A stretch of 64,000 nucleotides of DNA from Methylococcus capsulatus str. Texas = ATCC 19069 (GTDB lineage Bacteria > Pseudomonadota > Gammaproteobacteria > Methylococcales > Methylococcaceae), in NCBI RefSeq assembly GCF_000424685.1, contig NZ_AUKJ01000022.1, forward strand, positions 7,501-71,500. Direction: 5' to 3'. A program made the position numbers and the translations under genes. Shown one piece after another: positions 17,958 through 26,011 of this stretch. Positions within the stretch are counted from its first letter, which is position 1; the number at the start of each line of letters is the position of its first letter. The notes under the pieces were generated by a model that saw only the letters and a program-made list of their open reading frames with translations, ran no database searches and was not told the DNA's origin.

Positions 17958-19919
17958 ATGAACACAAGATTTCTTGCCCCCCTATCCGGGCTGGTCCTGC
18001 TGGCCGCCTTGGGGGAGGGAACCACGGCGCAGGCCGCCACCCTGCCCGCGCCGGTACCCAACGCGATCGTCAGCGCGTCTTCCTCCTGGGGCACCGCGAG
18101 CGATTCCTGGGCCGGATACACCGGCGCCCTGCAAATCTGGGTGCCCGACGCGGTCAGCGGCGGCTGGACCCTGACGTTCCAGTCGGCCGGCCTCGGCCGG
18201 CAGGCACAGGCCTCTTCCTTCTGGAACGCCAACGCCGTTTTCGACCCTGTCACCAACACGTTCACCCTCACGTCGCCTTCCTGGGGCGGCGACGTGGCGG
18301 CAAACAGCGTCCTTGACGTCGGCTTCAACGCCAGTGGCGCGTTCGACACTTCTGTCGATCTGGCCAACTGCAAATTCAACGGCCAGCCCTGTGTGATCTC
18401 GGCCATGACGTCCCAGTCGGCCCAGCAGACCCTGGCCAACCTGAAAGCCGGCTACCAGGGCGGTGGATCGGCCACGCCGACACCCGCACCTTCGGCGACA
18501 CCGTCCCCGTCTGCAACACCGGTTCCGGTCGCAAGCCCGAAACTGGAAGTGCTGTTTTCCATCAGCAGCTCGTGGGATGGCGGCTACAGCGGCAACGTCG
18601 CAGTCAAGAACCTGTCCTCGAAGACTTTGAAGGCCGGAGCCGACGGCTGGCAGGCCCCGCTGAAATTTCCCGATGCAGCCACTGCCCAGGACGTGTTCAA
18701 GAGTGGACCTTGGAACTTTTCTGTCAACATCGCCGGCGACGGTACAGCAACGCTCAAGCCGAAATCCTGGGCGGCGGCCCTGGCACCCGGCGATGTGGCG
18801 GCAAGCGGCTTCAACGGCGGGTCGCCGGCCAATCTGCAGAAGGCAGCCGCTGCGGATTCCACGGTGACGGTGCTGTTCGCACCCTCGGTGCCGAATTCGA
18901 ACCCGACGCCGACCCCGAATCCGACGGCCACCCCGGCCCCGACACCGGTGCCGACCACCCCGCCGACCGGAGGCGCCGGCGGGCTGCTGTTCAGTCCCTA
19001 CAAGGATGTCACCATCTCGATGAACTGGAACAGCAACGTCATGTCGACCGCGGTGACCGGCACGCCGTCGCCGCTCCTGAGCGTGCTGCCGGCCAAGGTA
19101 CCCGCAGTGACCTGGGCCTTCGCGACCGGCGAGTGCGGCAAGGAGAACTGGGCCGGCATCCAGCCCGATGTCCTGGTCCAGGCCAATGTGCAGTCCTTCG
19201 TCGATGCCGGCATCGACTACGTCGTCTCGACCGGCGGCGCGGAGGGCGCTTTCACCTGTTCCAGCGAAGCCGGCATGCGGGCCTTCATCGACCGCTACGC
19301 ATCGAGCCGCCTGGTGGGCATCGATTTCGACATCGAAGCCGGCCAGAGCCAGGCCGCCATCGCCAGCCTGGTCCGGCAGGTGGCCGCAGTGCAGTCGGAC
19401 TACCCCAACCTGCGCTTCAGCTTCACCGTGGCCACCTTGGGATCGTCCAACGGAACCGTCACGTCGAACCCCTACGGCGACCTGAACGTCACGGGGTACA
19501 ACGTGGTCAAGGCGGTGCAGCAGTATGGCATCGCCAACTACACGATCAACCTGATGGTGATGGACTACGGCGCCGCCAACGCCGGCAACTGCGTGGTCGT
19601 GAACGGCAAGTGCGACATGGGTCAGACCGCCATCCAGGCGGCCAAGAACCTGAAGGCCAGGTACGGCATTCCTTACGAGCGGATCGAGCTGACCCCGATG
19701 ATCGGCGTGAACGACGTTTCCGACGAGCTGTTCTCGCTGCAGGACACCGACACCATGGTGCAATGGGCGCTCGCCAACGGCATCGCCGGCCTCCACTTCT
19801 GGTCGGCCGACCGCGACACGCCGTGCAGCCAGACCTCGGCCTCGCCGACCTGCAGTTCGGTCCCCGGCGTGCCGGCCTGGGGTTACACCAACCGCTTCAT
19901 CGGCGACCTGGGCCTGTAA
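17958..19919 (+). CDS. Secreted GH18 chitinase-like protein with two carbohydrate-binding-like domains
   Basis: A 653-residue exported multidomain protein. Signal peptide about 1-27 (ends AQA). Two CBM2-like beta domains follow (about 30-150 and 195-310; the second shows the W-GGYSGNVAVKNLS pattern, with SWAAALAPGD later), separated by Thr/Pro linkers (about 172-195 and 311-345). A GH18-like barrel (about 350-650) carries LVGIDFDIE at about residues 451-459. The canonical GH18 motif is DGxDxDxE; here the first Asp is replaced but the last Asp and Glu remain. It likely binds or cleaves chitin-like polysaccharide outside the cell. A ribosome site (AAGGAG) precedes the ATG and a terminator follows. 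Confidence 0.82.
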   Translation: MNTRFLAPLSGLVLLAALGEGTTAQAATLPAPVPNAIVSASSSWGTASDSWAGYTGALQIWVPDAVSGGWTLTFQSAGLGRQAQASSFWNANAVFDPVTNTFTLTSPSWGGDVAANSVLDVGFNASGAFDTSVDLANCKFNGQPCVISAMTSQSAQQTLANLKAGYQGGGSATPTPAPSATPSPSATPVPVASPKLEVLFSISSSWDGGYSGNVAVKNLSSKTLKAGADGWQAPLKFPDAATAQDVFKSGPWNFSVNIAGDGTATLKPKSWAAALAPGDVAASGFNGGSPANLQKAAAADSTVTVLFAPSVPNSNPTPTPNPTATPAPTPVPTTPPTGGAGGLLFSPYKDVTISMNWNSNVMSTAVTGTPSPLLSVLPAKVPAVTWAFATGECGKENWAGIQPDVLVQANVQSFVDAGIDYVVSTGGAEGAFTCSSEAGMRAFIDRYASSRLVGIDFDIEAGQSQAAIASLVRQVAAVQSDYPNLRFSFTVATLGSSNGTVTSNPYGDLNVTGYNVVKAVQQYGIANYTINLMVMDYGAANAGNCVVVNGKCDMGQTAIQAAKNLKARYGIPYERIELTPMIGVNDVSDELFSLQDTDTMVQWALANGIAGLHFWSADRDTPCSQTSASPTCSSVPGVPAWGYTNRFIGDLGL

Positions 19920-19948
19920 CGGCCAGCCACGGTTGAAACGATGTCCCA

Positions 19949-19980
19949 GGGGGAGCGGACGAAAATCCGCTCTCCCTTTT
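19949..19980 (+). terminator. Intrinsic terminator of the GH18-like gene
   Basis: An 11-bp stem with one G-U wobble (19949-19959 with 19966-19976) and a CGAAAA loop is followed directly by TTTT, 29 bases after the stop codon. This is a clear rho-independent terminator that separates the GH18 gene from the next operon. Confidence 0.88.
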
Positions 19981-20174
19981 CATTTGCGGCGTCATGACCC
20001 AAGCCGGACGCCCTGTTCTCCGTCGCCGGCCTTGAAATTCCGCCGAGCGAAGACCGCTGAACGCCGATCGAGGTTTCCGGCTGCGGCCCGCATGCCTCCG
20101 CCCAATGAGGCTGGCCGGCAAGTCAGCAAAGGAATGTAGAATGGTCCGTTTTCACCCGGGGGAGGAATTTCCGT

Positions 20175-21953
20175 ATGCCTCTCCCGCACTCCGGACTTTC
20201 GGCTGCGATTCGGAAATCAGCATTGAAAACGACGGCGACGACAGCGTTGGGTCCGGCCGGTGACGAACCGGCGGATTTCGCGCGGGTAAAAGGCGGCATC
20301 CGCCGGAGGCTGCTTTTCACCATGCTGGGACTCCTGGTGAGCGGGGTTTTCACGCTCACCGTGGTGGGACTGATCCTGCAGAAGCAGTCGCTGGAGAGTG
20401 AATTGGCCAAGCGCGTCGAGTTGATGCGGGCCAATCTGCTGGAACGCGGGACGGCGTTTTCCAAGCTCGTCGAAAACGAAGTCGAAAACGACGTCGCGGC
20501 GTTCAACTTCTCCCACATACAGGAAGTCCTGAGTCACTCCCCACAGCTGGACTACGCGATCCTCACCAACACCGAAGGCGTCGCCTTCGTCCACACCCGC
20601 TCCCCCGATCTGCAGCAGGAAAAACTCCAGGGCGAGGCCGACCGTTACGCCCTGCGGCAGACTGGCCTGACCCACCGGGAATATCCGGACCAGAACGCCA
20701 TCGAATTCATCCTGCCCATCCATTTCGGAGCCAAGCCGTGGGGCGTGCTGCGGCTGGGGTTCTCGCTCGAAACGCTGCGGCAGGAAATCGCCAACTCCAG
20801 GGCGGAGATCGAAGCAGCGACCCGGCGTGTCGTTCTGCTCGGCACCGGCATCGCCGGCATTTTCATAGTCATTGGCTCGGGCATCGTCGTGCTGGTTTCC
20901 AATGCACTGTCGCGTCCGCTGATCCGGCTGACCCGCTCCGTGCGCGCCCTCGCGCGCGGCAACTACGACGACGCCGCCCACCTGCTGGAAACCGAGCTGC
21001 CGCAGCGTATGGGACATGCGGCGCCCACCGACGAGATCGGCATCCTCGCCGGTTCGTTCGTCCAGATGGCCGGCGAGATACGCCGCTCCCATGAACAGCT
21101 GGAGGAATACAACCGCACACTGGAAGATAAGGTCCGAGTCCGCACCGAGGAACTGGTGGAGGCCTATCGCAAGCAAAAGGAGCTGGAGAACGAAATCCTG
21201 CAGGAATCCCTGCGGCTGGCGCGGGACATCCAGATGGGCATGATGTCCACGGCCTTCCCCCGCTTCGCCAAGGGCAGCCCCGTGGACTTGTACGCCATGG
21301 TCGACCCCGCGCGCGAGGTCGGTGGGGATTTCTACGATTTCCTGTATCTGGACGGCCGTACCCTGCTGATCGCCATCGGCGACGTCTCCGGCAAGGGGAT
21401 GGCCGCGGCCTTGTTCATGGTCAAGGTCAAGACGATGATCCGGGCCGTCACTTCCGCCCACGGCTCACCCCGCGAGATCCTGCAGGCTGTGAACCCCGAG
21501 CTATGCAGGGAAAACGACGTCGGCATGTTCGTCACGGTATTCCTGGCCACCCTGGATGTGGAAACGGGTCGGCTGGTGTACAGCTATGGCGGCCACAACC
21601 GGCCGGTTCTGTTGGGGCGGGACGGCAGCGTGGAGATGCTGACGGGCGACACCGCCGTCGCCCTGGGCGTTTTCGACGACATCGAGTTCAGCGAACAGGA
21701 ACGGGTGCTGCAGCCGGGCGCTGCCCTGGTGATGTATACCGACGGAGTGAACGAGGCCATGAATGGCGAAAGCGAATTATTTGGCGATTCGCGCCTGCTG
21801 GCCGCGCTGCGAGGCAGGACACGCGAGGATGCCAGTGAACTCGTCGACGCGGTCATTTCTCGGGTGCGCGCCCACGCCGGCACCGCCGAGCAATCCGACG
21901 ACATCACACTGATCGCAGTGCGCCGGGCTCCGTCTGCCGGCGTGACCGTTTGA
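20175..21953 (+). CDS. Membrane HAMP-domain PP2C/SpoIIE-type serine phosphatase
   Basis: A 592-residue sensor phosphatase. TM1 (about 46-68) and TM2 (about 219-244) bracket a periplasmic sensor region of about 150 residues; then come HAMP (about 245-305), a coiled coil (about 310-350) and a C-terminal PP2C-type domain (about 370-585). Metal-binding acidic motifs are intact: EVGGDFYDF (about 380), GDVSGKGMAAALFM, YTDGVNEA and QSDDITLIA. Such proteins dephosphorylate anti-sigma-antagonist (STAS) proteins in partner-switching pathways. A GGAGGA site lies 8 bases before the ATG. It heads a four-gene unit, 9 bp before the TonB receptor. No STAS or anti-sigma gene is nearby. Confidence 0.87.
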   Translation: MPLPHSGLSAAIRKSALKTTATTALGPAGDEPADFARVKGGIRRRLLFTMLGLLVSGVFTLTVVGLILQKQSLESELAKRVELMRANLLERGTAFSKLVENEVENDVAAFNFSHIQEVLSHSPQLDYAILTNTEGVAFVHTRSPDLQQEKLQGEADRYALRQTGLTHREYPDQNAIEFILPIHFGAKPWGVLRLGFSLETLRQEIANSRAEIEAATRRVVLLGTGIAGIFIVIGSGIVVLVSNALSRPLIRLTRSVRALARGNYDDAAHLLETELPQRMGHAAPTDEIGILAGSFVQMAGEIRRSHEQLEEYNRTLEDKVRVRTEELVEAYRKQKELENEILQESLRLARDIQMGMMSTAFPRFAKGSPVDLYAMVDPAREVGGDFYDFLYLDGRTLLIAIGDVSGKGMAAALFMVKVKTMIRAVTSAHGSPREILQAVNPELCRENDVGMFVTVFLATLDVETGRLVYSYGGHNRPVLLGRDGSVEMLTGDTAVALGVFDDIEFSEQERVLQPGAALVMYTDGVNEAMNGESELFGDSRLLAALRGRTREDASELVDAVISRVRAHAGTAEQSDDITLIAVRRAPSAGVTV

Positions 21954-21962
21954 GGCGGGTGG

Positions 21963-24002
21963 ATGCACCATAGCGACCACAGGAACCGGCGTCTGGCATG
22001 GGCGGCGGCGCTGTGGCTGGCCGCTGCTGGAGCGGTGTCCGCAGGGCGGGCAGAACAAGCGCCGGGCGATGCCGATATGGAAGGCGAACTCAAGTTTCTC
22101 GAGGCCGAGCGCGACACCTTGGTCACGGCTTCACGCACCAAGGAGCGTACCGACGAATCCATCGCCACCAGCACCGTCATCACTCAAGACCAGATCAGGC
22201 GCATGGGCGCCAGGACGCTGTCCGACGCCTTGCGCATCGTGCCAGGCATCGGCATCACCCAGACCGAATTCGGCATCGGCGCCATCGACGTGCGCGGGGT
22301 GCGTACCTCCTTTTCCGACAAGGTGCTGATGCTGCTGAACGGCCATCCCCTGGACCAGGACATGGCCAATCCCGGCAGCACCTGGGTCTATGACGACCTG
22401 GCCGTCGACACCATCAAGCGCATCGAGGTAGTGCGCGGTTCGGCTTCCGCCCTCTACGGCGCCAACGCCATGATGGCGGTCATCAACATCATCACCCAGG
22501 ACGCCAAGGACACCCACGGCGTCCGTGCCTCGGCGGGTTACGGCAACTACGACACCCAGCAGTACCGCCTTTCGGCCGGCCAGCGGTTCGACAACGGCGA
22601 GGCCGTGGTGCACTTCAACTACCGGGGTACCAACGGCCTGCCGCGCAACGCGGGAGGAACCCAACGGGCGGTGACAGGGCCGGAAAAACGCTACGACCTG
22701 GAATGGCAGCTGGGGTATGAGGGTTTCAAGCTGGACGGCCGCTATATCGGCAAACGGCTCGACCCTTACGTCAGCCCGTTCGATCTGAACGCGGTCACCC
22801 AGAACAGCCAGTACGACAACTACTTTCTACGCCTCAGCCGGGACTGGACCGTGCGCGAGGACTTGAGCCTCAGCACCCAGCTCTATTACGATTCCTTCGA
22901 CAGCAGCTACACGGGCACCGCCGGTGCCGGCTCGCGTCTCAATCCGCTGATCGCTTCCTGGGGCGGCGGCTCGAACGATTCCCGCACCGGGGGCGAGGTG
23001 CAGGCCAATTACCGGGTTTCCCGCAACAACAGCCTGATCGGCGGCGTCGCGCTGGCTCGGGAAGCGTACGACAATCCGTCCTATCGCCAAACGGTACCCT
23101 ACAATCCCGATTTCAATATCAAGGCCACCAGTTCCGACGTGTCGCGCACGCGCTGGAGCGTCTATCTGCAGGACATGTGGGAGGTCTGGCACAGCCTGCA
23201 CCTGAGTCTGGGCGCGCGCTACGATCACTACAGCGACTTCGGCGGCACCTTCAACCCGCGCATGGGCTTCAACTGGGAGTTCGTCCGCGATTACTCCCTG
23301 AAGTTCTCCTACGGCACCGCCTACCGCGCGCCGGTGCTGGGAGAAATGGACCCCTACACCAACGTTCTGGCCATCGGCAATCCCAACCTGGACCCGGAAC
23401 GGGAGCAAACCTTCGAAACCGGCCTCGTGGCGCACCCCTTGCGCGGGCTCACCACCCAGGCGGTGTATTTCCACAGCCGCATCGCCGACATGATCGACGC
23501 GGTACGGTACTGTCCGGCGCCCGGCGCCTGTCCCAAGAGCGAGGTCTTCCCCAACTTCAAGCGGTACGAAAACCAGGGCACGCTCGTCACCGACGGGGTG
23601 GAATGGGAGGGGCGCTACGATTTCCAGGGAGCCGATCACGGCAGCTATCTGCTGGCCAATTACACCTACCAGAACCCGCTGCTGAACGGGCAGACTGCGC
23701 CGGACGTGCCGCACAGCCGGGTGAACCTCATCGCCAACTGGCGCTTCGACCGCCACTGGAACGGCTTCGCCAACCTGCTTTACAACGGCGCGGTCGCGGG
23801 CGATTCCTCGGTGTCTCCGGCTTCGCCGGATCTCGGCAGCTACGCGCTGCTCAACCTCAGCGTCCTCAACCAGGGCCAGCTCGTCAACGGCCTGGACATG
23901 GGCCTGACCGTCTACAACCTGCTCGGCAAGCAATACGCCGATCCCGGCGACTTCTCGGTGCCGGGCCGGACCTTTTACGGCCACATGAGTCTGCGGTTCT
24001 AG
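21963..24002 (+). CDS. TonB-dependent outer-membrane receptor
   Basis: A 679-residue TonB-dependent receptor. Signal peptide about 1-30; a TonB-box-like segment (DTLVTASRTKERT, about 50-62); plug domain with ARTLSDALRIVPGI, IDVRGVRTSFSDKVLMLLNG and IKRIEVVRGSASALYGANAMMAVINI; then a 22-strand-type barrel ending in aromatic FYGHMSLRF. The plug resembles cobalamin/siderophore or catecholate receptors, but the ligand cannot be named. It is tightly packed (9 bp after the phosphatase, 2 bp before the next gene), so uptake or sensing of its ligand is probably linked to the two downstream binding proteins. Confidence 0.9.
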   Translation: MHHSDHRNRRLAWAAALWLAAAGAVSAGRAEQAPGDADMEGELKFLEAERDTLVTASRTKERTDESIATSTVITQDQIRRMGARTLSDALRIVPGIGITQTEFGIGAIDVRGVRTSFSDKVLMLLNGHPLDQDMANPGSTWVYDDLAVDTIKRIEVVRGSASALYGANAMMAVINIITQDAKDTHGVRASAGYGNYDTQQYRLSAGQRFDNGEAVVHFNYRGTNGLPRNAGGTQRAVTGPEKRYDLEWQLGYEGFKLDGRYIGKRLDPYVSPFDLNAVTQNSQYDNYFLRLSRDWTVREDLSLSTQLYYDSFDSSYTGTAGAGSRLNPLIASWGGGSNDSRTGGEVQANYRVSRNNSLIGGVALAREAYDNPSYRQTVPYNPDFNIKATSSDVSRTRWSVYLQDMWEVWHSLHLSLGARYDHYSDFGGTFNPRMGFNWEFVRDYSLKFSYGTAYRAPVLGEMDPYTNVLAIGNPNLDPEREQTFETGLVAHPLRGLTTQAVYFHSRIADMIDAVRYCPAPGACPKSEVFPNFKRYENQGTLVTDGVEWEGRYDFQGADHGSYLLANYTYQNPLLNGQTAPDVPHSRVNLIANWRFDRHWNGFANLLYNGAVAGDSSVSPASPDLGSYALLNLSVLNQGQLVNGLDMGLTVYNLLGKQYADPGDFSVPGRTFYGHMSLRF

Positions 24003-24004
24003 TC

Positions 24005-24841
24005 ATGGCGGCCGAATCCAAGCACCGTACCCGATGGCTCCGGCGGCGCGCGTGGACGGCGGCTGCATTGTGCTGTGCCGCGGCGACCGCGCCGGCCGAA
24101 GACGCGGTGTTTTTTTTCAATCCCGAGAGCAGCATCGACAGCTATGCCACGCTCAAGACCGCGTTCGACACCTACCTCGCCCCGCTCGGCCCCTACGTAT
24201 TCCAGCCCTTCAACGTCCGGGCGACTTTCGAGCAGGCATTGGCGCAGAATTCGCGCGGCGTCTACATGCTCTCCGGCTGGCATTACGGCGAGATCAAGGG
24301 CCGCCAATCCCTGGACGCCGTGCTGGTCGGGGTCTCCAAGGGCGCGTTCCTGCAGCGCAAGATTCTTTCCGCCAAGGACGTGGCCGACGTGTCTGCCCTT
24401 AAAGGCGTGACCGTCGCCGGGACCGGCAGCGAGGACTACCTGCGAACCCTGCTGAAGCAGACGCTGGGGCCGGAGCGTCACGCCCTGGTCGACAGCTTCA
24501 AGGTACTGAGCGTGCCCAAGGACATCGACGCGCTCATGGCCGTGAGCTTCGGCATGGCACAGGCCGCGATTTCCTCCGAAGCCAGCCTGCAGAAGCTGGC
24601 CGCGATCAATCCCAAGCAGCACAGCCAGCTGAAACCCTTGGCACAGAGCGAGAAGGCCTTCCTGCTGATCGCCACGGTTCCCCGCTCGTTCCGGCAGGAA
24701 GGCGCGCCCCTGGTCGAGATATTGGAAGACATGGACAAAAAGCCCGAGGGCGTCACCAACCTCAAGCTCCTCGGACTGGACGGCTGGAAGCGCGTCGAAA
24801 CGCTGGAAGCGCCTTATTCCACCCAATTGCGCGCGCCGTGA
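24005..24841 (+). CDS. Periplasmic PhnD-like substrate-binding protein
   Basis: A 278-residue exported protein. A basic N terminus and short hydrophobic stretch end at ATAPAEDA (about 33), then comes a type 2 periplasmic-binding fold resembling phosphate/phosphonate-binding PhnD proteins: FNPESSIDSYATLKTAFDTYL, DAVLVGVSKGAFL, LKGVTVAGTGSEDYLRTLLKQTL and a PKDIDALMAV hinge region. Start chosen as the ATG two bases after the TonB gene stop; the frame continues upstream only as shadow. No ABC permease or ATPase is encoded nearby, so it may present ligand to a sensor. It overlaps the next gene by 4 bp. Confidence 0.78.
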   Translation: MAAESKHRTRWLRRRAWTAAALCCAAATAPAEDAVFFFNPESSIDSYATLKTAFDTYLAPLGPYVFQPFNVRATFEQALAQNSRGVYMLSGWHYGEIKGRQSLDAVLVGVSKGAFLQRKILSAKDVADVSALKGVTVAGTGSEDYLRTLLKQTLGPERHALVDSFKVLSVPKDIDALMAVSFGMAQAAISSEASLQKLAAINPKQHSQLKPLAQSEKAFLLIATVPRSFRQEGAPLVEILEDMDKKPEGVTNLKLLGLDGWKRVETLEAPYSTQLRAP

Positions 24842-25791
24842 CCGCCATGTGCCGACGACACCCGCTAACGAAATGGGGTTTGCTGCTGGGGGCTCTGCTG
24901 ACGCCTGCCGCCGTAACAGGGCAGGAGCCCGCCGGCAAGATCGTCGTGCTCAACACGGCCCGTTCGGTCGACCGCTACCGTCTGACCGAGGAGGAGTTCC
25001 GCCGGCAGATGGGAGGGCAGACCATCATCGACGTCAACCTGGAGGAGTCGGATCTCGATGCGGCGGGCCTGAACGACCTGATAGCGCGCGAACACCCCGA
25101 CTTGGTTTACAGCATCGGCTCCCAGGCCTTCCACCTGGCCGGCGCCGCCGCGGGCGGCGCGCCGCAACTGTTCTCATCCGTCATCAACTGGCAACGGTTC
25201 CCGCAGCGGGCCGGCGTTTACGGCATCGCCAACGAGCTGTCGCTGTCCCAGGAACTGTCGCTGCTGCGCTATCTGTTGCCGAAGGCGGTCCGGGTCGGCG
25301 TCCTGTTCGACCCGAAATTCAACCGCGAACGGATCGCCGAAGCCAAGGCCTATTCCAAGGATGTGGGATTGACGCTGGTGGAGAAGTCCATCGACAACCC
25401 GGTCAACGACGAGGTGGACGACGCCTTGCTGGAGCTCCTGCCGCAGATCGACATCCTCTGGCTCGTTTCCGATCCCGGCATCTTGACGGACCGGGACAGG
25501 GTGGAAGGCATCTTCCAGGCAGCGGACGAAGCCGGCAAGCCGGTCTACGCCTACAGCGAGGTATTCATCGGCTTCGGCGCCAGCCTGGTGGCGGCCCCGG
25601 ACATTCCCACCATAGGCCGCCAGGCGGCCACCCTGGCCCAGTCCCTTTTGCGCAAGGAAGAACCGGCGGCAGCGGTGCAGTTTCCGGCCGGCTCCAACAT
25701 CATCCTCGATGCCTGCCATCTGGCCAAACTGAATACCGAATACAACCCGGATGCCCTGGATTCGGTCAACCGCCTGCTCGGATGCCACTGA
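24838..25791 (+). CDS. Periplasmic ABC-type substrate-binding protein (ABC_sub_bind-like)
   Basis: A 317-residue exported protein with a signal peptide (about 1-28, ends AVTGQ) and a type 1 periplasmic-binding fold of the ABC_sub_bind class: IVVLNTARSVDRYRL, HPDLVYSIGSQAFHLA, SVINWQRFP, YLLPKAVRVGVLFDPKFN, LLPQIDILWLVSDPGILT and VYAYSEVFIGFGASL. The class includes tryptophan/tyrosine or unknown-ligand binders and extracytoplasmic sensors. It starts at a GTG that overlaps the upstream stop (GTGA). It ends the four-gene unit; 220 bp of apparently non-coding sequence separate it from cbbO. Confidence 0.8.
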   Translation: MTAMCRRHPLTKWGLLLGALLTPAAVTGQEPAGKIVVLNTARSVDRYRLTEEEFRRQMGGQTIIDVNLEESDLDAAGLNDLIAREHPDLVYSIGSQAFHLAGAAAGGAPQLFSSVINWQRFPQRAGVYGIANELSLSQELSLLRYLLPKAVRVGVLFDPKFNRERIAEAKAYSKDVGLTLVEKSIDNPVNDEVDDALLELLPQIDILWLVSDPGILTDRDRVEGIFQAADEAGKPVYAYSEVFIGFGASLVAAPDIPTIGRQAATLAQSLLRKEEPAAAVQFPAGSNIILDACHLAKLNTEYNPDALDSVNRLLGCH

Positions 25792-26011
25792 GCCGTTTCG
25801 AGCAGGGCCCTGGAGCATCGGGAGTGGGCCGCTCGCCGAGAGCGGTTGGCGTGATCTCGCTGCTCTCCCATGGCCCCATCAAGAAGAGCGATGTCATTGA
25901 AGGCACGCGCGGCACGGAAATACGAGGCGACGACGCCCCTTGGAGCCTTTGCTGTCCTCGCCCTTTCCAGTAAGCTGCCTGACAATGGTATCCGAGACCA
26001 GTGAGGCCCCC

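Noticed and set aside
17982-19796. 604-codon minus-strand frame opposite the GH18-like gene
   Set aside because: Gly/Arg/His-rich antisense shadow without motifs or ribosome site; the plus strand has a signal peptide and recognisable domains.
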